A stretch of 64,000 nt of DNA. Origin: Auanema rhodensis. Lineage: Eukaryota > Nematoda > Chromadorea > Rhabditida > Rhabditidae. The stretch lies in assembly GCA_964057225.1 (NCBI GenBank), contig OZ059900.1, positions 6,644,501 to 6,708,500 on the forward strand. Reading direction: 5' to 3'. The position numbers and the translations under genes were made by a program. Of this stretch, positions 22,465 to 38,200 are shown piece after piece. The notes under the pieces are model-generated. The model was not told the origin of the DNA, did not search any database, and saw nothing but the letters and a program-made list of their open reading frames with translations. Position 1 is the stretch's first letter, and every line of letters begins with the position of its first letter.

Positions 22465-25400
22465 TATACTATACTTACAATGTTAGTATTAATATAACAC
22501 ACAATATTGAATGGTGATGCTGACCATTCTGCCAATGTGTATGTATGTGAGAGTTAGAAAGGGAGATTGATTAACGATGTGGATGTCACAAATACATACG
22601 TGATTGATTTGATAAACAGACTAGTGAAAATGTGCATCACACAGAGAAAAAAAATAAAAAAAGCATTTCAGGAAGAACTGAGAAGAAATTGAAAGAAACT
22701 AAAGGAAAACAGAATTCGAGACCAAAACAAACAAAGAAAAACAGTGAGAAAAAATTGAAGCAAATGGTTGTAGTCAAGGCCAAATGCAGTTAGAACGTGT
22801 GTGTAGCAATAATGAGCAGCAAACAGTCTAAGAATGTATAAACGTCTTCAACACATGTACATAACTGCAGAAACACACAGACACTCATAGAGATGGATAC
22901 ATTTTGGCTATATGAATTAGGTTTAGTAAAAGTAGTATAATGTATGGTGTAAATGTGGTGCCCATTAAAAAAGCTCAGAACGAAGAAATGTATAATGCAT
23001 TCTGTATTCAGATGTCTTGCTCGAAATATATATATATGAACGGTTAGATCTGTTTTTATATAACGCCCATCATATTTTGCAGCAATTTTTTCCAACCATT
23101 AATGCTGTCATGGAGACAAAAATAATTTAGATTTAAAATACTTTTGAACATATAATTAAAGTATACTTATAGAAAGTCTTTTTCTCATTTTTTTTCTTCG
23201 GTTGATTGTGGTCCTAGCCGAAAAGTAGCAAAAAAAAGATAGAAGGTAAACAAAATTGCTTCACTTGAAGTTTACAAACAGAAATGACTCAAAAATCCGT
23301 ATGTTTCTGTCGAACTAGAAAAAAAATTATGCAAATTTGATGATAGATTTGTCAAAAAAGCATGAGACGCAGTCATAAAACCCAGTTAACAGATTTCAGT
23401 AGTGGCCAAAATCAAGAATTAAATGCATATTATAGACAACTAAAGCACAGCAACGGATGAAGCCAGAAATTCATAGCTACGCGCAAGCGCTGCATACATA
23501 TGTCCCAAATCAAACGCTTGCTCATACAATGCTGTGACTGCTCTCTTCCTCTCTCATATACTAATTGTAGTATCCTGCTAGCTTATTCGTTTTGTCTGGC
23601 CATTAATTCGTTGAAAGAAAATAAGCGTAAACATGTGAAATATATCTATTGTATTAGAATATAATCTATATATAAAATTAAAAGACAATTACTAGTGCAA
23701 CAACAAGCCATATAATCTATGAAACCCATGCCATTCCCTGTATTTATATTAATTTTTAAGCACACAACTTTGTTTGGCTTTATACAATGATAGAGCATAT
23801 ATAACTATATATTTTTGGTTATAATTATTAATTTTAGTGTGAATATGTATATACATTTTCACATAAATATTATAAAAAGTTCAATGTAAATTGAAAAGTT
23901 GTGTGAATGACGCATAAAACGATAAATAAGTACAATACAATTAGTAAAACGATTCCCTAATTTATTATCGTGTATGCCAAAAAGTTTTCAATTGAAACGT
24001 TTAACTTGAATTCATTGTTTCATAGGATTATATAGCTTTGGAAAGAAAAGGTATGAAATGTCGCATATATAGGAGGATTAGGACAAATGAAAATGGTTTT
24101 CTATTATAGTTAAGACAGCACGTATTGTTAGAGAAATGAAAATTTGATCATACATGAACCAACGATAAAGAAAAGGCGTAAAGAGAGAGAGAGACAGAAG
24201 CAGAGAGAAACAAAGAAGACAAGATAGTGATGAAATGTGGAATTAGGATACAGCGAGAAGTAAATGTAGCAGAGGTAGAGAAGGAACACCAACAAAAAAC
24301 CTGTTGTCTCGAGTTGAGAAATGAACAAAATCATTGTGCGTATTCAGTTTTAAGATAGTACTTAGTTAGATAGCAAATGCCCTCACATGGTTGGAGATAA
24401 TTTAAAAAATATAAAAACCTTCTAATCTAGCATATCATAGTTTTTCAAAAGATAGCAACCTGACGTTTTCAGTTTATAAGTCAATATAAGAAAGACAAAT
24501 AAAGAAAAGTCATAATACAGCCATTTACAATGCCATAATCATAGATAAATCTAATGCTAATAAATTGGTGATGCACTGAAACGCTGTGAGCAAAACCAAA
24601 TGACCAGGTGCCTAGCAGAAGCGGTATGTTTAGTAATCTATCGACATGAGTCATTGGTTTGTGTGCATGTCTGAGTATACATGCAAGCTTCCAATCTGCA
24701 TCAATTCAATCTCACAGAACACACATGACAGTTGCTTGAATAATGAAAAATGCCATTCAGTCCACTATTCTCAAAAGCTAGCTGTAGAGATTCACATTTC
24801 TACATTATTTCTCCAAGTGTACCTCATGACACGCATACTACAATGGTACATTTGGATACGGTACATGAAAAAAAGCTGTAAACGAATTTGACCGAACTAT
24901 TTCTGACATTCCTTTATCTACTGCTAATCTAAAAGTCTAAAACGCAGCGACAAAAGATTTGAACAATTCTGAGGAAAGTTGACACATTCAACAGATTGCC
25001 GAGTAAATTTTATCGTTGAAAAAAAAGCAGTAAATTAGAAAATCTCTTGCTCAGGAATATAATAATGAAACCAATAAATGTATCATTTTGTATGAACTAT
25101 TGAAAAATTGTAATCATGTCGTGAGCTTAGAATGAACAAAACATTAGGCTGATATCTTTTCAAATAAAATCTGAAAAATAATATATCAGCTGAGAACAAA
25201 ACATAGCATAGAAAGTGAAAATTAGAAGCTAACTAGAAGTCAAAGAAGAAAAAAAAGAGAAATAAGAAAGTAGAAGCCGCTTTACGCGTGAGAACGTTTA
25301 ATAATACTTCATTTGAGGTGTTGCAAATTCACAGCACATTTCAGGCAAATGCATGGATTAAATAGTGTTAACAGGCTCATTTCACACAAAACTATTATCA

Positions 25401-27834
25401 AGCACTCTATTTTCATGGTAGAGGTAACAAAATAGCTCGTTTTATTAGAAAGGCATTAATTTCATTTGAAAAAGGAAGTGATGTTTGTACTGATGTTGTA
25501 CTAAACGACAGGCTTTTCATCTTCCCCAACACATAGTTCAACAATCTGACAAAAGCATTATATGGCAGAGTAAGCAGACAATCATGCACGTTGGGAAGAA
25601 TTGAAAAACGATATCAGGTATGTCAAGCACAGCAAAATGCTATCAGGCATTTACCATAGTAAACAGTCGTTTCAGGGCATATCAGCTAAAGTTGCAAGTC
25701 ATGAAAATACTAGGAATGCTAGGAAACGCGGCAATTTGATCGAATTTTTACATAATATTCAACTCAACAACCATTGGGGTATACTGACTTGAATTAAAAT
25801 GTTGAACTCAATCATTCTTGACAATTGTTGCTCATAATCTAATGATGTTGCGGTTACGTTCGATGACCAGAGAGTGCTTGCATTTTTTAGAAAAAAAAGC
25901 GAAAAAAAAGAAAAATATGCCATTTGAAATTGCACAACTTCGAATTACCAAAGTTAACGCACAGAAAAGAAAAAGTCAAAAGGACATACGGGCCAAATGA
26001 GTAGGCCTGACGATAGAAAGTGGACTTTCATCAGAAAAAATTAATCAAACTTCTACACTGCTTAATCAGGCAGATTTGTTATTTTTTATTTATTCTAAGA
26101 ATAAGCAAAAGAACCCTACATGCAACATTCAAAACTGTTTTCATTTAAAGTTCCAGATTTAAGTACACAATTAGAATGATTTCAATTTACAATCTCTTAA
26201 GGTCAGCTATTGATATATTTTAGAAAACACTTATTAAATGTCCTCAACAATATTCCAATTTCCATAGGAACAGGCACAGAACATTTGTGTGTGTTAACAA
26301 AGCCTACATACAGGTAATATGACAATTATTTGCAAAAATGTGACCTCATGCTAGGTGGCTGTGAAATAGGAAAACATAACTCAGAAATCATTATAAAACA
26401 GAAAAACGGAGAAGTTTATAACTACATCTGATATTTAGAGCATTCACAATCATGTAAATTATATTTTTTAAAATCAGCATGCAATACTACAGAAATGAAA
26501 ATATACTAAAAGTAGAGTTATAAGCTATAAGCTAATTCAAGCATAGTCGAAAAATTTAGGATGAGAAAACGATAATTTGTTGAAAAGAGCTAGTTCATCA
26601 AAGTGCGAGTGATGAAGTATATGTTCTCAAGAAAAATTGGTCTAATGCCAGAAAAGACAATCGATTAAAGCAACATAATTGAAAACAATTTTCGATCAAC
26701 TCTTCAGACAAAATAATATAGCGGAATAATGCATACAGACGCATCAAAACAGCTAGATGAAATAGAAACAAGGCATCTAATTTTGAGAAAAAAACGCCAC
26801 TAGAAATAAAGAGGCATCAGAGAGCAAAAAACTGAGTATGAGAGAGTAAAAGGGGTAGGAAAAGATTGAAAGGAAAGAGTGAAAGAAAGAGCGAAAAAAT
26901 AGTTTCCATACAGTCAATAGAAATAGGTGGACATTTTGAAAATAACAAACAGGCAAGGTAATAGAGTGAAAAACAAATATGACAGATTTTCAATAGATAG
27001 CTGGAAATGAAATAGATGGCACGTTTGCGAGAGAGAGAACAAACGAAAGACTGAAAAATATTGAGAAACAGTAGAAATAATGTTGAGATAGAAGGCTGTC
27101 AGATAAATTGTAAAAGTACGAGGACCGGCAATCAAGCTAGTCAGTTAAAGATATAGAGAACAATGAATTAGAAAAGAGAGATAGAGAGAAAAACAGATGG
27201 AGACAGAGGGAGAAAATAGAAATTGAGAAAAAAAGTACGAGAATGTTAAAAATGTAATCAATAAGTAAAAAGTAGTTAAAAGCTCATTTTTATAAAAATA
27301 AAATAATAAATGGATAATTTCTTCAAGGTTTCAGGAGTCTTATTGCTACCAAATTTGATTTATATTGCAGTTTGCTTTAGTAATTTTAGTACGATTGATG
27401 AAAGATTAGAAAAAAAGCAAAAATATAATGAAAAAATACAAAGTAGTTTGGATTATATCATATATAACATTCAATAGAAGAGAAATCCTTATAAAATTCA
27501 TAAAACCTCTTTTATATTGATTCTTATATTATTGAAACGTGTTGTACTATTTTGTATTAACTATAAGTTACAATTTAACTTCAAATTAAAAATTTCTTCA
27601 ATTTTTATTTTGAAATTGAATGAAATAAACTAATGAATTTCATCACAAGATTTCATGAAGCAATAACTGTAACTTGTAGGTAGAGAGGATCAAAGGCTGG
27701 TAAGGGGATTGCTAGTGGATAGAAATTGAAAACGATCATGAGAATACTATTAAGTCTCATAAATGTAGTTAAACGGACAGAACGAGTGAAACACAGTAAT
27801 AGAAAGAGAAAAACATAGAGAAACAGAGAAAGAA

Positions 27835-27852
27835 AGAGAGAGAGAGAGAGAG
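27835..27852. repeat. (GA)n microsatellite within an A+G-rich block
   Basis: Nine GA units surrounded by AGAAAGAGAAA-like purine DNA. Confidence 0.85.
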
Positions 27853-28184
27853 AAATAGAAAAATTGATAGGTAGATGAGACAACAAATTGATGTGACACA
27901 TCTGCATTATTGCTATCATAAAAAAACTAGAGAAAGTCTATTTTTAAAGTTATATGAAACAAATAGATTAACAAATAGATATATGATTAACTTGGAAAAA
28001 AATCAATAATTGTAATTATTGGTTGGGAAATCGTACGCGATGTACCTTTCATACACTTTACGGATCAACCACAGGTTAAGAAAATAATTACTCTGTCTAC
28101 ACAAAAATAGAGAAATTACATGATATCTCAACGCAAAAATGCGAAATATGTACAATTTTAGCTATGCTTTGTATGCATGTGCCA

Positions 28185-28185
28185 A

Positions 28186-28217
<32 letters not shown>
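28185..28217. repeat. (AT)n microsatellite
   Basis: AATATATATTATATATATA-type run with one phase break, followed by GCCGTAGACC. Confidence 0.9.
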
Positions 28218-29196
28218 GCCGTAGACCGTCTGTGTATTTTGGGCTTCGCAAACGAACGAGACAGACGCTCACCCTGGTTACTCAGCCAAACACACATATA
28301 TACACATACATGTACACTTATATGCGTATATAGATAGGCGTTTAAAAATGCTTTTATTTTAATTACTCACAATAAATCGTCCACGGAAAATTTTTATGAC
28401 TGAGCTTATATGAGACGAAAAAATATTGAAAACTGAATAAGTTAGCGTCAATAAGAGAAACAATTTAGGAGTAGCAATATTGAGAAGATGTCTTAAGGTT
28501 TTACTTAGAAATAGGTTGACCTGTTAGACGAATAGTGTGCGGCTGTTAAGCAAGAGGCTTAGTAGCATCTTACGGGCTCTCTTCTCATTAACATATGATG
28601 AATGAGATTTCAACTTCTGTTGTAAGAAATGAAAACAAGAAAGAGCCGACAGTAAAAATAACAAATCAAGAAAATGCAGGAAACGTTCAGGTTTACACTG
28701 AATACATGAAACCGTCTGTCTACAGAATAGTTAACACTACTCTTTTGATGGATACATGGTGAGAGATTTACAGGTTGACCATGTAATGAAAAAAAAGTTG
28801 CAAACGGTGGACGTTTTAGTAAAATGATCACATGACATGGAAATAAGAGAGAGGCAAATCGGACAGGAACTGATAGAGAGTCGCGGTAGAAAATGGGGGG
28901 GATTGGAAGAATAACTGCAGGGGGTTGCAGGTTGTCGGAGGGCACTGGGAAGCAAATTGAAAGCAAGTATCTAGCACAGAGTATATATTATCTGTATAGA
29001 AAATGAGAGATTCAGGAAGAATTAGAGAAAAATGAAAGAAGACCAACAGAGATAGGACAAGAAAACAAGAGAGAAGAGGAGAGAGATAGAGAGAGAGAAA
29101 GAGAGAGAGGGACGACTAACTCAACCTCTCACTGCTATTCGGGCTATCCGCGAATCGAAGACCGCGGCGCCACGCATACACAAACGATGGCGATGT

Positions 29197-29244
29197 CGAC
29201 GACCACAGCAACGACTTCGACAGCGACGACGACGACAACGACGA
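29197..29244. repeat. Imperfect GAC/CAG trinucleotide tract followed by CA repeats
   Basis: GACGACCACAGCAACGAC-like units continue into a purer GACGACGACGAC run, then ACACACAGACACACG. It is conspicuous because it is much richer in GC than its surroundings. No real gene frame was recognised through it. Confidence 0.75.
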
Positions 29245-32200
29245 TACACACACAGACACACGCGCATACACGCAGATGTCAACACACATAAAGAAGAGAT
29301 GAAAAAACTAAGAAAGAAGAAAACGATCGAAAACTGTATGGAGGTACTTTGCTCTGGTTCTACATAGAGAGAGAAAGGACCGGATTGGAAAAAAACTGAA
29401 GATGACCGGCGATAAAAATGAAAAAGAGAGGAGAGCAGAAAGTAATATAACAACACAGCTTTGATGAGGAAGAGCGTCAAAGACGTGAATTGGTATGAAT
29501 ATAGCTGCATCTCTGCCTGAAGCAATAAAAGTAAATAAGAGGAATACGAAGAAGCCATTCATTATATAGCCAGCATATCTGCTGATATATTTCTGGATAT
29601 TTGTTGCAAAATTTTTTCAACAAAAACTATATAATTCTAATTTATTTTATGATATTACACACTCTGTGAGCATTGTAGAAAATTTGCAAGAGCCCAAAAC
29701 CGGTAACGATACAGGTGTAAAAATTTTTCAAAATGTTACTAAAAAGGAAACTGTGCTCTTGAATGAAAAAATGAAAAATTTTGTAATAAAAATCGAAAAG
29801 AAAATTGTTGAAAAATCATGAATAGAGGTAGAAGAAGTGAGTGAGAGTATATGTGTGAGAATAAAGAGAAAAAACAAATACTATGCTGAACTGTGAAAAG
29901 AGAGACTGAAGTCATGATTATGATGTTGAGACAGCAGACGGGACGGCGTCAATGGGCATACACAACGGCGAAGAAGGAAATTGGCGAAAACACCGAAAAT
30001 AGCCTTGCAAAATGGCAACAGTACTTAACCTATTCAATTTGACAGTTGAAAAATAGAGCAACACGATGCGATGTGATTTGGAAGGTAATCGAAAAAAAAG
30101 AAACGAGAGAAGAAGAGAGAAAGAATGAGAGGGACAACATGGTAGAAGATAGATGGAGACAGAAGCAAGGAGTGGACATACACACCCAGATGGACAAAAG
30201 TTAGAGAATAAAATTATAATAGAAGATCGAATAGACAGTTCAATCACACAAACATAAGACTAGATAGTAGATTATTCGGACAGACTAGATGAGGTTAAAG
30301 AGGTTGCAAGAAATCAAATTAGAGAAAACGACATTGAAAAGTCAGGTTAGAGGAGAGAAAACGAAAGAAAAGGGTTTAAAGACCTCTTTCACACGTATAA
30401 AATCATATATTTTACTAAATACTGTGAGTTAGTCTGAGATTTTTGCTGCTTATATAAACTGTCGACATACATTAGCATAATAACCAGGTAGCTACACCAC
30501 AACATCATAATTGGTTTTGAAGCAATAGTACTATTAAGATGATCAAACATAAGCTGTACTTCAAAACTGTTCATACTGAAGCATTAAATTGAAACATAAT
30601 GAAGGTAATAAAAGAAAAAAGACTCTTTATAAGAAAATATTAAAATAATGAAAAATGCAAAATGATTTTTTCTTTTTGCACTGATCATCAACCTGATTTC
30701 TGCTTGTAAACTGATCAATAACGAACACAACGCGTAGGTCAGCTGTTTTGTTGTTGTGTGCACTCCGCTCGTAGTGTTTCGTGATGAGCGCGCAAATAAA
30801 AGTTTGTTCAGATCTGAGCAGATGAGCGAGTGAGCACATGACAGTAAGAGAATTAAAGAACGGTGGAGGGTAGGAAAGAAAAAAAGAAGCAAAATGATGT
30901 GTGAGAGAGAGGGAGAACCAACGGAAAAAAGGTTTTTTCAACAAAATAAATTGCGATGACGACGAAAAAGCAAGAATGTGAAGCAAAACAGACACAAAGT
31001 TAATAGCAGTTGTGATTTATAATTAGTCGAAAGCGAGAAAAGCTAGATTTAAATAGATAGAGCAAATTTTTGCGGATGTAAAGAGAAAAAAAAGTATAAT
31101 GAGACAAAAAATCGCAACAGTCAAGACGAGATGAAAGATCATATTGATGAGCATAATTCAAAATGGAAAATATATGTAAAATTGAACTAAAAATAGAAAC
31201 AGCTGCTTATATTTTGACATTTGAATTCAAATATAATGTCAAAAGACTCAAATCATAGCCACTTTGGTAACAATCCTTATATCGTGAAGTTATCTTTCTG
31301 CCGCGCCAATGTCATCAAAAAAAAAACGGTTACAAAATACATAATTGATTAATTGCGAAAACATATAAAAATAACAAATTTGTTTTGAATTTGTTTTGTA
31401 ATTATTGAATAATCTGAAGAAAATCTCAAAATCTAAATTAGGATTTTGTATGTAGTTTGTAGTTAAGCACAGAGTAACGTCAATATTCTTGGATGTTCAG
31501 ATGAGAACAAATGCAATTGCGTTTATAAAACAATGATTTAAAAATATTTCTGCAGCTGCAAACGGTTTTCAGCAGTTGGTTCACTTGTTTAGGAATTGCG
31601 TTTGACAGAAATTCAGACTTTCTCTTTTTCAATACATCTATGTCAATCTCTTCTTCTCTTATGTTGAAATATATCTATTCTTGCATGGATATCTTAGTTT
31701 TTGTTTTGAAATTCTTTTTTTCTATAGTTATAAGATTATGTGTCTTTTCTAGTAAATCTATTTCGTATAAATAAAGGGTTTCTCTCATTCTGTCTCAACA
31801 CATTCTAACCAAGAAATTATTTCTACAATGAGAAGTAAATTTTTAGGTATTTTCAGCATTACTTTTTGAAATTCTAATAAAAATATTTTTTAAAAACACG
31901 TATAAAGCTTTTGAAAGTTAATACTAAAATTCTCATTTCATTTCAGTTTTTAAGAAAAATTCACTCTACATCTGATGTCTGATGTCTGTAATAACTATCT
32001 ATCATTCCTGAAACGTTTTTATATTCCTTGTTGTCCACCACACTTCTGTTTTCTGTAGAATATCTGCTCATTCTACTTGCTTTGTTGAGAGCACCAAAAA
32101 AAATTCGACCAGATTTCGTTTGAAAGAAACCTTTTCGATCAACAGCTGGTTCAATGACCGATGGCCTACAAGTTACGCAGAAAACATCAAAACCTAGTTC

Positions 32201-35200
32201 AATTTGTAATGCTGTCTTCTACCAGAAGAGGATAAAATAAATATAATAAGAGAGTAAAGAACACTTAATTGAGCTGACTCGCAAAAGAAATCGAAGAGAA
32301 ACCTTTTGAAACGACTTCTGCTCCAAAATCCTTTGTTATACACGCGTCTATGTATATAAAGCCGTATTAGTGCTAATGATATGCTTGAATAACAAAAATT
32401 AATTAATATATAAGTCACAATCCAGCAAATTCTTATAAAATACAAAGATTAAAGAAATACAAAACGATATATCTGAACACATGACTATTTTTGATTTTAT
32501 AAAGACACATAGAAAAAAAACTGCAAAGATCATACTGACATCATTTTCAGCTTTTCGATCCAGTCATACGACAGAAGTTAATCAAAAATTCAAATAATGA
32601 TTTGACGTTAATGTCAGCGTCGTCATCATCTTTGGCATAATAATTCACTCCAAATCCATCCATCTAAGCATGATCCTATAAGCTAGCTCAATCGTAGCTG
32701 ACATATGCTCATGTGCTGATGCAAATCGGTGAATTATTTAGAAAATTCATTAAGTTGAGTGTTGCATTCTTATCTAACAAGCAACTATACTATATTTTAG
32801 TATTCAATCGAATAGAAGACTTTCGAGTATAAGGCAACAAATATTGAAAAACAAAGCTTTAGATGGCGATTATTTCAATAGAAATTGTGAAGAAAAAGAA
32901 AGAGCATAGCAACTGTTAAACAATGTATTAAAAAGAAGTAAAGTTTAGCAACACTGCTTCCGAAGAACATATAACGTTTGCCAATCATCGGGGAAGCCAC
33001 GAGTTTTTGTCAATCTTTCTCTAACTCTTTCTGTTCAACTTTCGTTCTATAATCTTCCATCTTTTCATCTACTTCTTGTCTCTCTTTGGCTTTCCTGAAT
33101 ATCCATCAAAATCTATATTCTTTTCTTATCTCTTCTTTCTAAATCTTTGCTGTTTTCTTGATTTTTTACATTTTTATGTTGGCGATCTATCTAAATTGGA
33201 CAATGTTGCATTGACACCGATAAACAGTCTCATCTGTTTCTCTATTTACCGCTATATCTCTATGCTGTTCTCATCGTCCGAATTATGCCCGAAGAACACA
33301 AACGATAATCACACGCGCAGGTCGTCTCATCTCTTCTTCAACTGTTTTACATGTTCTCTCATCTTATGCCTTTCTTTCTCCAGTTCCTTGTTATATACAC
33401 AAATTGAAATCTCGCTTCCAACTTTTTTCTTGTCAATCATCGACCAACTATGAACTTTTCTGCCCTCTTCAATTCATCTCGGGTATCGGAACTTGCTTGC
33501 TAAACGTATTTGTTAGCTTTTATTTCATTTTTTCAGCGCCAGTTCATCTATTTTTTCTTACAATTCTCTCATTCAATTGCATCAAAACTATATGAACTCT
33601 GCACCGTTTTTACTTCCTGATAGTTTTTAGTAGCTACGCTGTTCCCTCTCATTTTAGTCTTGGGCTACTTTGGTCTTCTGGCAATGTTGCCCAGAGCGTT
33701 GTCGACCCCTAACGAAACAACAACGAGCGAGCGGTTGCGCGGCGGACGTCACATGTTGGTTGGGTTGGCACGGCTGCCTCCAAATTCAAAGGAAATTTTT
33801 GGCAAACGAGAACAGAAATGAACTTGAAATAGTGAGAAGTAAAACGGATATAGAAAGAAGCAACAGATTAGGTTGAACTAGCAATATGAATTGAAAAAGA
33901 AATATTGAAAGACTGATATCAAACAACCATGAAACAGCTTATAGCTAAAAAGAAAGATAAGCTTGAGCATTTTTAATTATTATTTCAAAGATTACAATAC
34001 CATTGTAATAAAAAAATCAGAAAAAAGACAACATATAGTCAATATACGATTATATATGGAAGAAACATTATTTAACAACGTTCATCCATATTTAATCTCA
34101 GTTCCTTTATGAGAACAATGCTCTGAATTCACCTAATACATGGTAAATTGCAATAATTAAACATATTTTGAAAGGGTGCCTAATTGTTTATAAGCTTCAT
34201 TGTCTGGAAATATTTAGAGTAAAAGCGATAGTTTGAAATTGCTGTCAAGCATTTATAGCAACGTTTGTTTATTAGACCAGCTTCATAATCAAATTGCTAA
34301 AGTTTCTAAAGTTTCCACTTTCAGTTTTCTTAACTTCATTAAGCTATGATCAGGAAAAAAATAGTTCGAACGTAAGAGAGAAATTGAAGTAAAAAATCTT
34401 TTAAACAAAGAATAAAATTAGGTAAAGCAAGTGGTGAAAAGATGGAAGCAACGTTTGCAACATAAAAAGAAGAACATAAAAAGGCAAATGCTCTAGTGAT
34501 CAACATTCATTTGAATATATTAAATTATAAGAGCTATATGAATGTGTTAGTTTTCCGAATTGCTACATTAAAGAAGAAAATAAGAAAAACTAGAAAATGA
34601 AACACATAAGAAGACATTTTAATTTTACCGATTTCTTCTCGTTAAAATTGAAAGCGCAAGATTTGAAAATATGATAACAAAATCTTCAGAAGAGAACGAA
34701 CTACTAATATACAGAATGTGATGAGAGCTAAAGTGAATGAGCGGAAAAAAACGGAAAAAAATGTTGAAATTGGAGAATAACCAAAGCAGGATTAAAAGAA
34801 AGGCATCGGGTGCCCGTTTTCCTCTTTTCAGCAATGAGCTCCATATGGCTCGCTGGCCTGCTGACTGACTCGGACGGAAGCCCGATGGCAAGAAGTCGAG
34901 AATCGCAACAGAAGCTCAAATATTTTCTTGTTTTTAAACAGAAAACAGTTCGTTATTGATCAAGCAAACCAACTGCATTGGGAATTAAATTGTGAAACAA
35001 TGATACAATGAAACAATTTTAATTTTTTTTAATTGAGAAATAAATTTTAAAAAATGGAACGAAAATATGCCGTTACATGACATGGCTCACATGACTTGCT
35101 GCTGTTGCTGACATTAGCGCTTCCATACGCCTACTTCAAAATGAAGAGCAATGGTTGCATATGGCCATATGCCTCCGGTATATATATATACATTTGTCTA

Positions 35201-38200
35201 TATTACGAAACATTTTTCATTTTATTGGATGAAAAAACCCAAAGGATATGAGGAGAAAAAAAATGATAAGAAACTCAACAAATGATGAAACTAGAGCGAG
35301 GCATACGAACAATATTTCTTTCATTCTTATTCAATGATCACGCACTTCAATTTTCATATATTATATCATAGTCTCTTATTGTTTATTGCATTGAAAGGAT
35401 ACTTTGCTCATATGCTTCGCATTTACTACTAATCTTCAGCTATCGTACATACAAGTGAACCAAATAACTCTTTATGGCCGACCATCAGTATTTCTCTACG
35501 TGGAGTAGATAGATAATGAAAATCATAAGATTATTAAAGACAAATACATTATCCAAACAATGCAAGTAAACTATTATTTGTAAAAGAAACTCTTATTTTT
35601 TAATAATGAGGACATTCTGCTAAGTTTTCGCTTGGCTCTACATTTGTGAATCGTGAATATGTGCAACATTTCAGTACTTACAATATTTTTCGTTTTGCTA
35701 ATGAAACTAATTAATATACTCGAGATATAGCACATGACATATATAAGATTATATATCGGAAATTTACTAATAATGATCTAAAGCATTAAATTTCAATTAT
35801 GCTATTCCTACTGTAACATAATGATAAAACAACCTGATGAGATAAAAAAGTAAAGTAAGTTATGCTTACTGTAAAGATGAAAAGCTAAAGCTACAGTAAG
35901 ATGTTTTATAACTTGTTATGTAATAATTTATAATTATTACAGATGATGGGAGAGGATTCAGTTTGCGTGCTGGTGAAATGCTTTAAATATGAACTTTTTT
36001 CAGGATTCTGAGTGTTTGCATGATATGGAATTCATATGCATATCACATGATTTTCTATACTCAAACACTTAAGATATATACTGCAATCAATTTGAGATGC
36101 GAACGGAAATGATATAAAGTGAATAGAATGATGATAAATACACATAACATTGGCATGCTTCTGTTCAAGGCTTATATCTATATATCTAAATATACATATA
36201 GATATGTGCGTATGTGTATGCGTGTATGTGAATAGATTGAAAAGTAAACATAAGAAGCTTCTTGAATTTCATGTATGGACATTGCGAAATGAAGAGAGAT
36301 ACAGAGAAATAGAGAGAGGTGACAGAGGAAAAGGGAAAGACAGGCAGAGAACGAAAGGTGCTAGATTAGGATGGAAAACCTTATCACAAGACATAAATGT
36401 GCTTTGTGAGGCATGCTTGTCGACAAACCAACAAACAGATTGGCCTCTGTAATAGCAATCTGAGATCTGACAAATGAAATATTGAAAAAAGCATGAGCCT
36501 TAACATATAACTGAATACTGAGAGCAAAATGTGTAAAATAATGCTAAAAATGCTCAGTGGACCGATGTAATTGAATATTATGAATGAGCTATTAAGTAAG
36601 AGATAAATTAAGACGTTATAAGAGAGTTAGAAGTGATGTCATAATAGATGAGAGAATAGAGAAAGGAAATAAGTTGGCACCAACCAGATACACTGATTGT
36701 GACATATAAACATTCGCGTGCTTCATTATCACAACGATTAGTGAGTATAGTAAATAATAGATAACTATTAATGCTCTTTTTCGTTTGCGTACTTTTCCAT
36801 GTTATCTGTCGTTTTCTTAAAATTTATTAAATCAAAACAACTCTGTAAGAATCTAAAAATATTCTTGTTTTTATGATAAATAATAAGAAAAAGACTAAAA
36901 CTCTTTTGAACATTTAAAATTGTAAAAAATTTAAAAAATAAGAAGATTCAATAAGAGGAAGGAAAATTGAAGGTGTCATATAAGTGAAAAATGAAAACTA
37001 AGCATGAGAATATAACGGATATAAACCAAATGTGGGAAGGCATGTTTAATTCTAATCTTTTAATGCTTGGAGGGCGTTGCAAAATGTGTGGTTTTTTACC
37101 TCCTATTTTACCTTGTTAATGTAGTTATTGCCTAGATGCGGTGAGAGTGAAAGAGATTGAAAAGTGGAAAGATGTAAATCGAGAGAATGAATTGTTGTTA
37201 TTGAAAAGGAAAAAAAGGAAATAAGTAATCGAGAGACAGAAGAGAAAAAGTTAGAAAATGAGAGAGATTGTGAGAAAAAGAGTGAAGAGGGAGTTGTGGG
37301 AGTAGGAAGAGAACGAGATGCATGAGGCAAGCAATGGATGAAGGTTAGAGGGCAAAGAGTATTCGCAGGTAGGCCCGAGAACTAGCCGAGCGATATGTGG
37401 CCAAGGACATAGCGAGGTCGCAATGGTCTAACTAGCCAGCCGACATGGAAAAGGAATGCAAGAGGTAAAATGAAGTTGGTACTCATTTCAGGGAAGTGAA
37501 AGAAAAGGGAAAAACAGGAGATGAGAAACAAACATATAAACGATCATTCGAAAAATGAATGAAAGAAGAACGAAATATGAGAAAACTTAAAATTTGAAAG
37601 ATTAGTGAATAAGCGACCATTGAAGGCAATTAGCTGTAGAGGACAAAGAAGAATGGGAAAATCATGTTCAACTGGCAAAAATGCATGAAGAGTATGGCAT
37701 GCAGAAAAGAAAGAAAACGCTGGGTAGTCTTTTCTATTTCTCAAATTAGCTATTTTGGAATCCAAAGAAGGCTCAAGAAGAAAATGCTCTTGAGGGCGTT
37801 TCAGAAGAAGCAGAAGCAAAAAGAAAAAAAGAAAAAGAGAGGAAAATGAAAAGAAGAGGAACAAGAAAGGGAAGTAGAGAAATAGATAGACGAAGAGAAT
37901 AAGAAAGAAAAGAAGAAGAGAAGAAAGCTGTGGACAAAACGGCGTGCTAGTGACAAGTGTGTAGAGCCTAGAGAGGAAGAGAAGGGTAGGCAAGATGATC
38001 ATGATGTTGCAGTTATGTCTAAGGGAAGGAAGAAGCTTTAACCACATATGGAAACACATACCCCTATGAATTTAGCTTACACTTGAATGAGTAAAGCGAA
38101 GTAAAATGGGAGCACAACAGAGCTAGATAGTGAGAGAGTGGAAAGAGAGAAAAAGGTAAAAAGGAAGACATAGAGAATAGTAAAATTATTACTTGAGTGC

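Noticed and set aside
29121-29558. Minus-strand open frame of 145 codons with Arg-rich tail
   Set aside because: The tail is the translated GAC/CA repeat tract and the rest is low-complexity; no splice-consistent model.
33076-33453. Plus-strand open frame of 125 codons
   Set aside because: Arises from a C+T-rich tract; hydrophobic, low-complexity and without similarity. Not a credible membrane protein.
37544-38059. Minus-strand open frame of 171 codons
   Set aside because: It is the translation of an A+G-rich plus-strand block and is a string of F, L and S with no family features or splice context.
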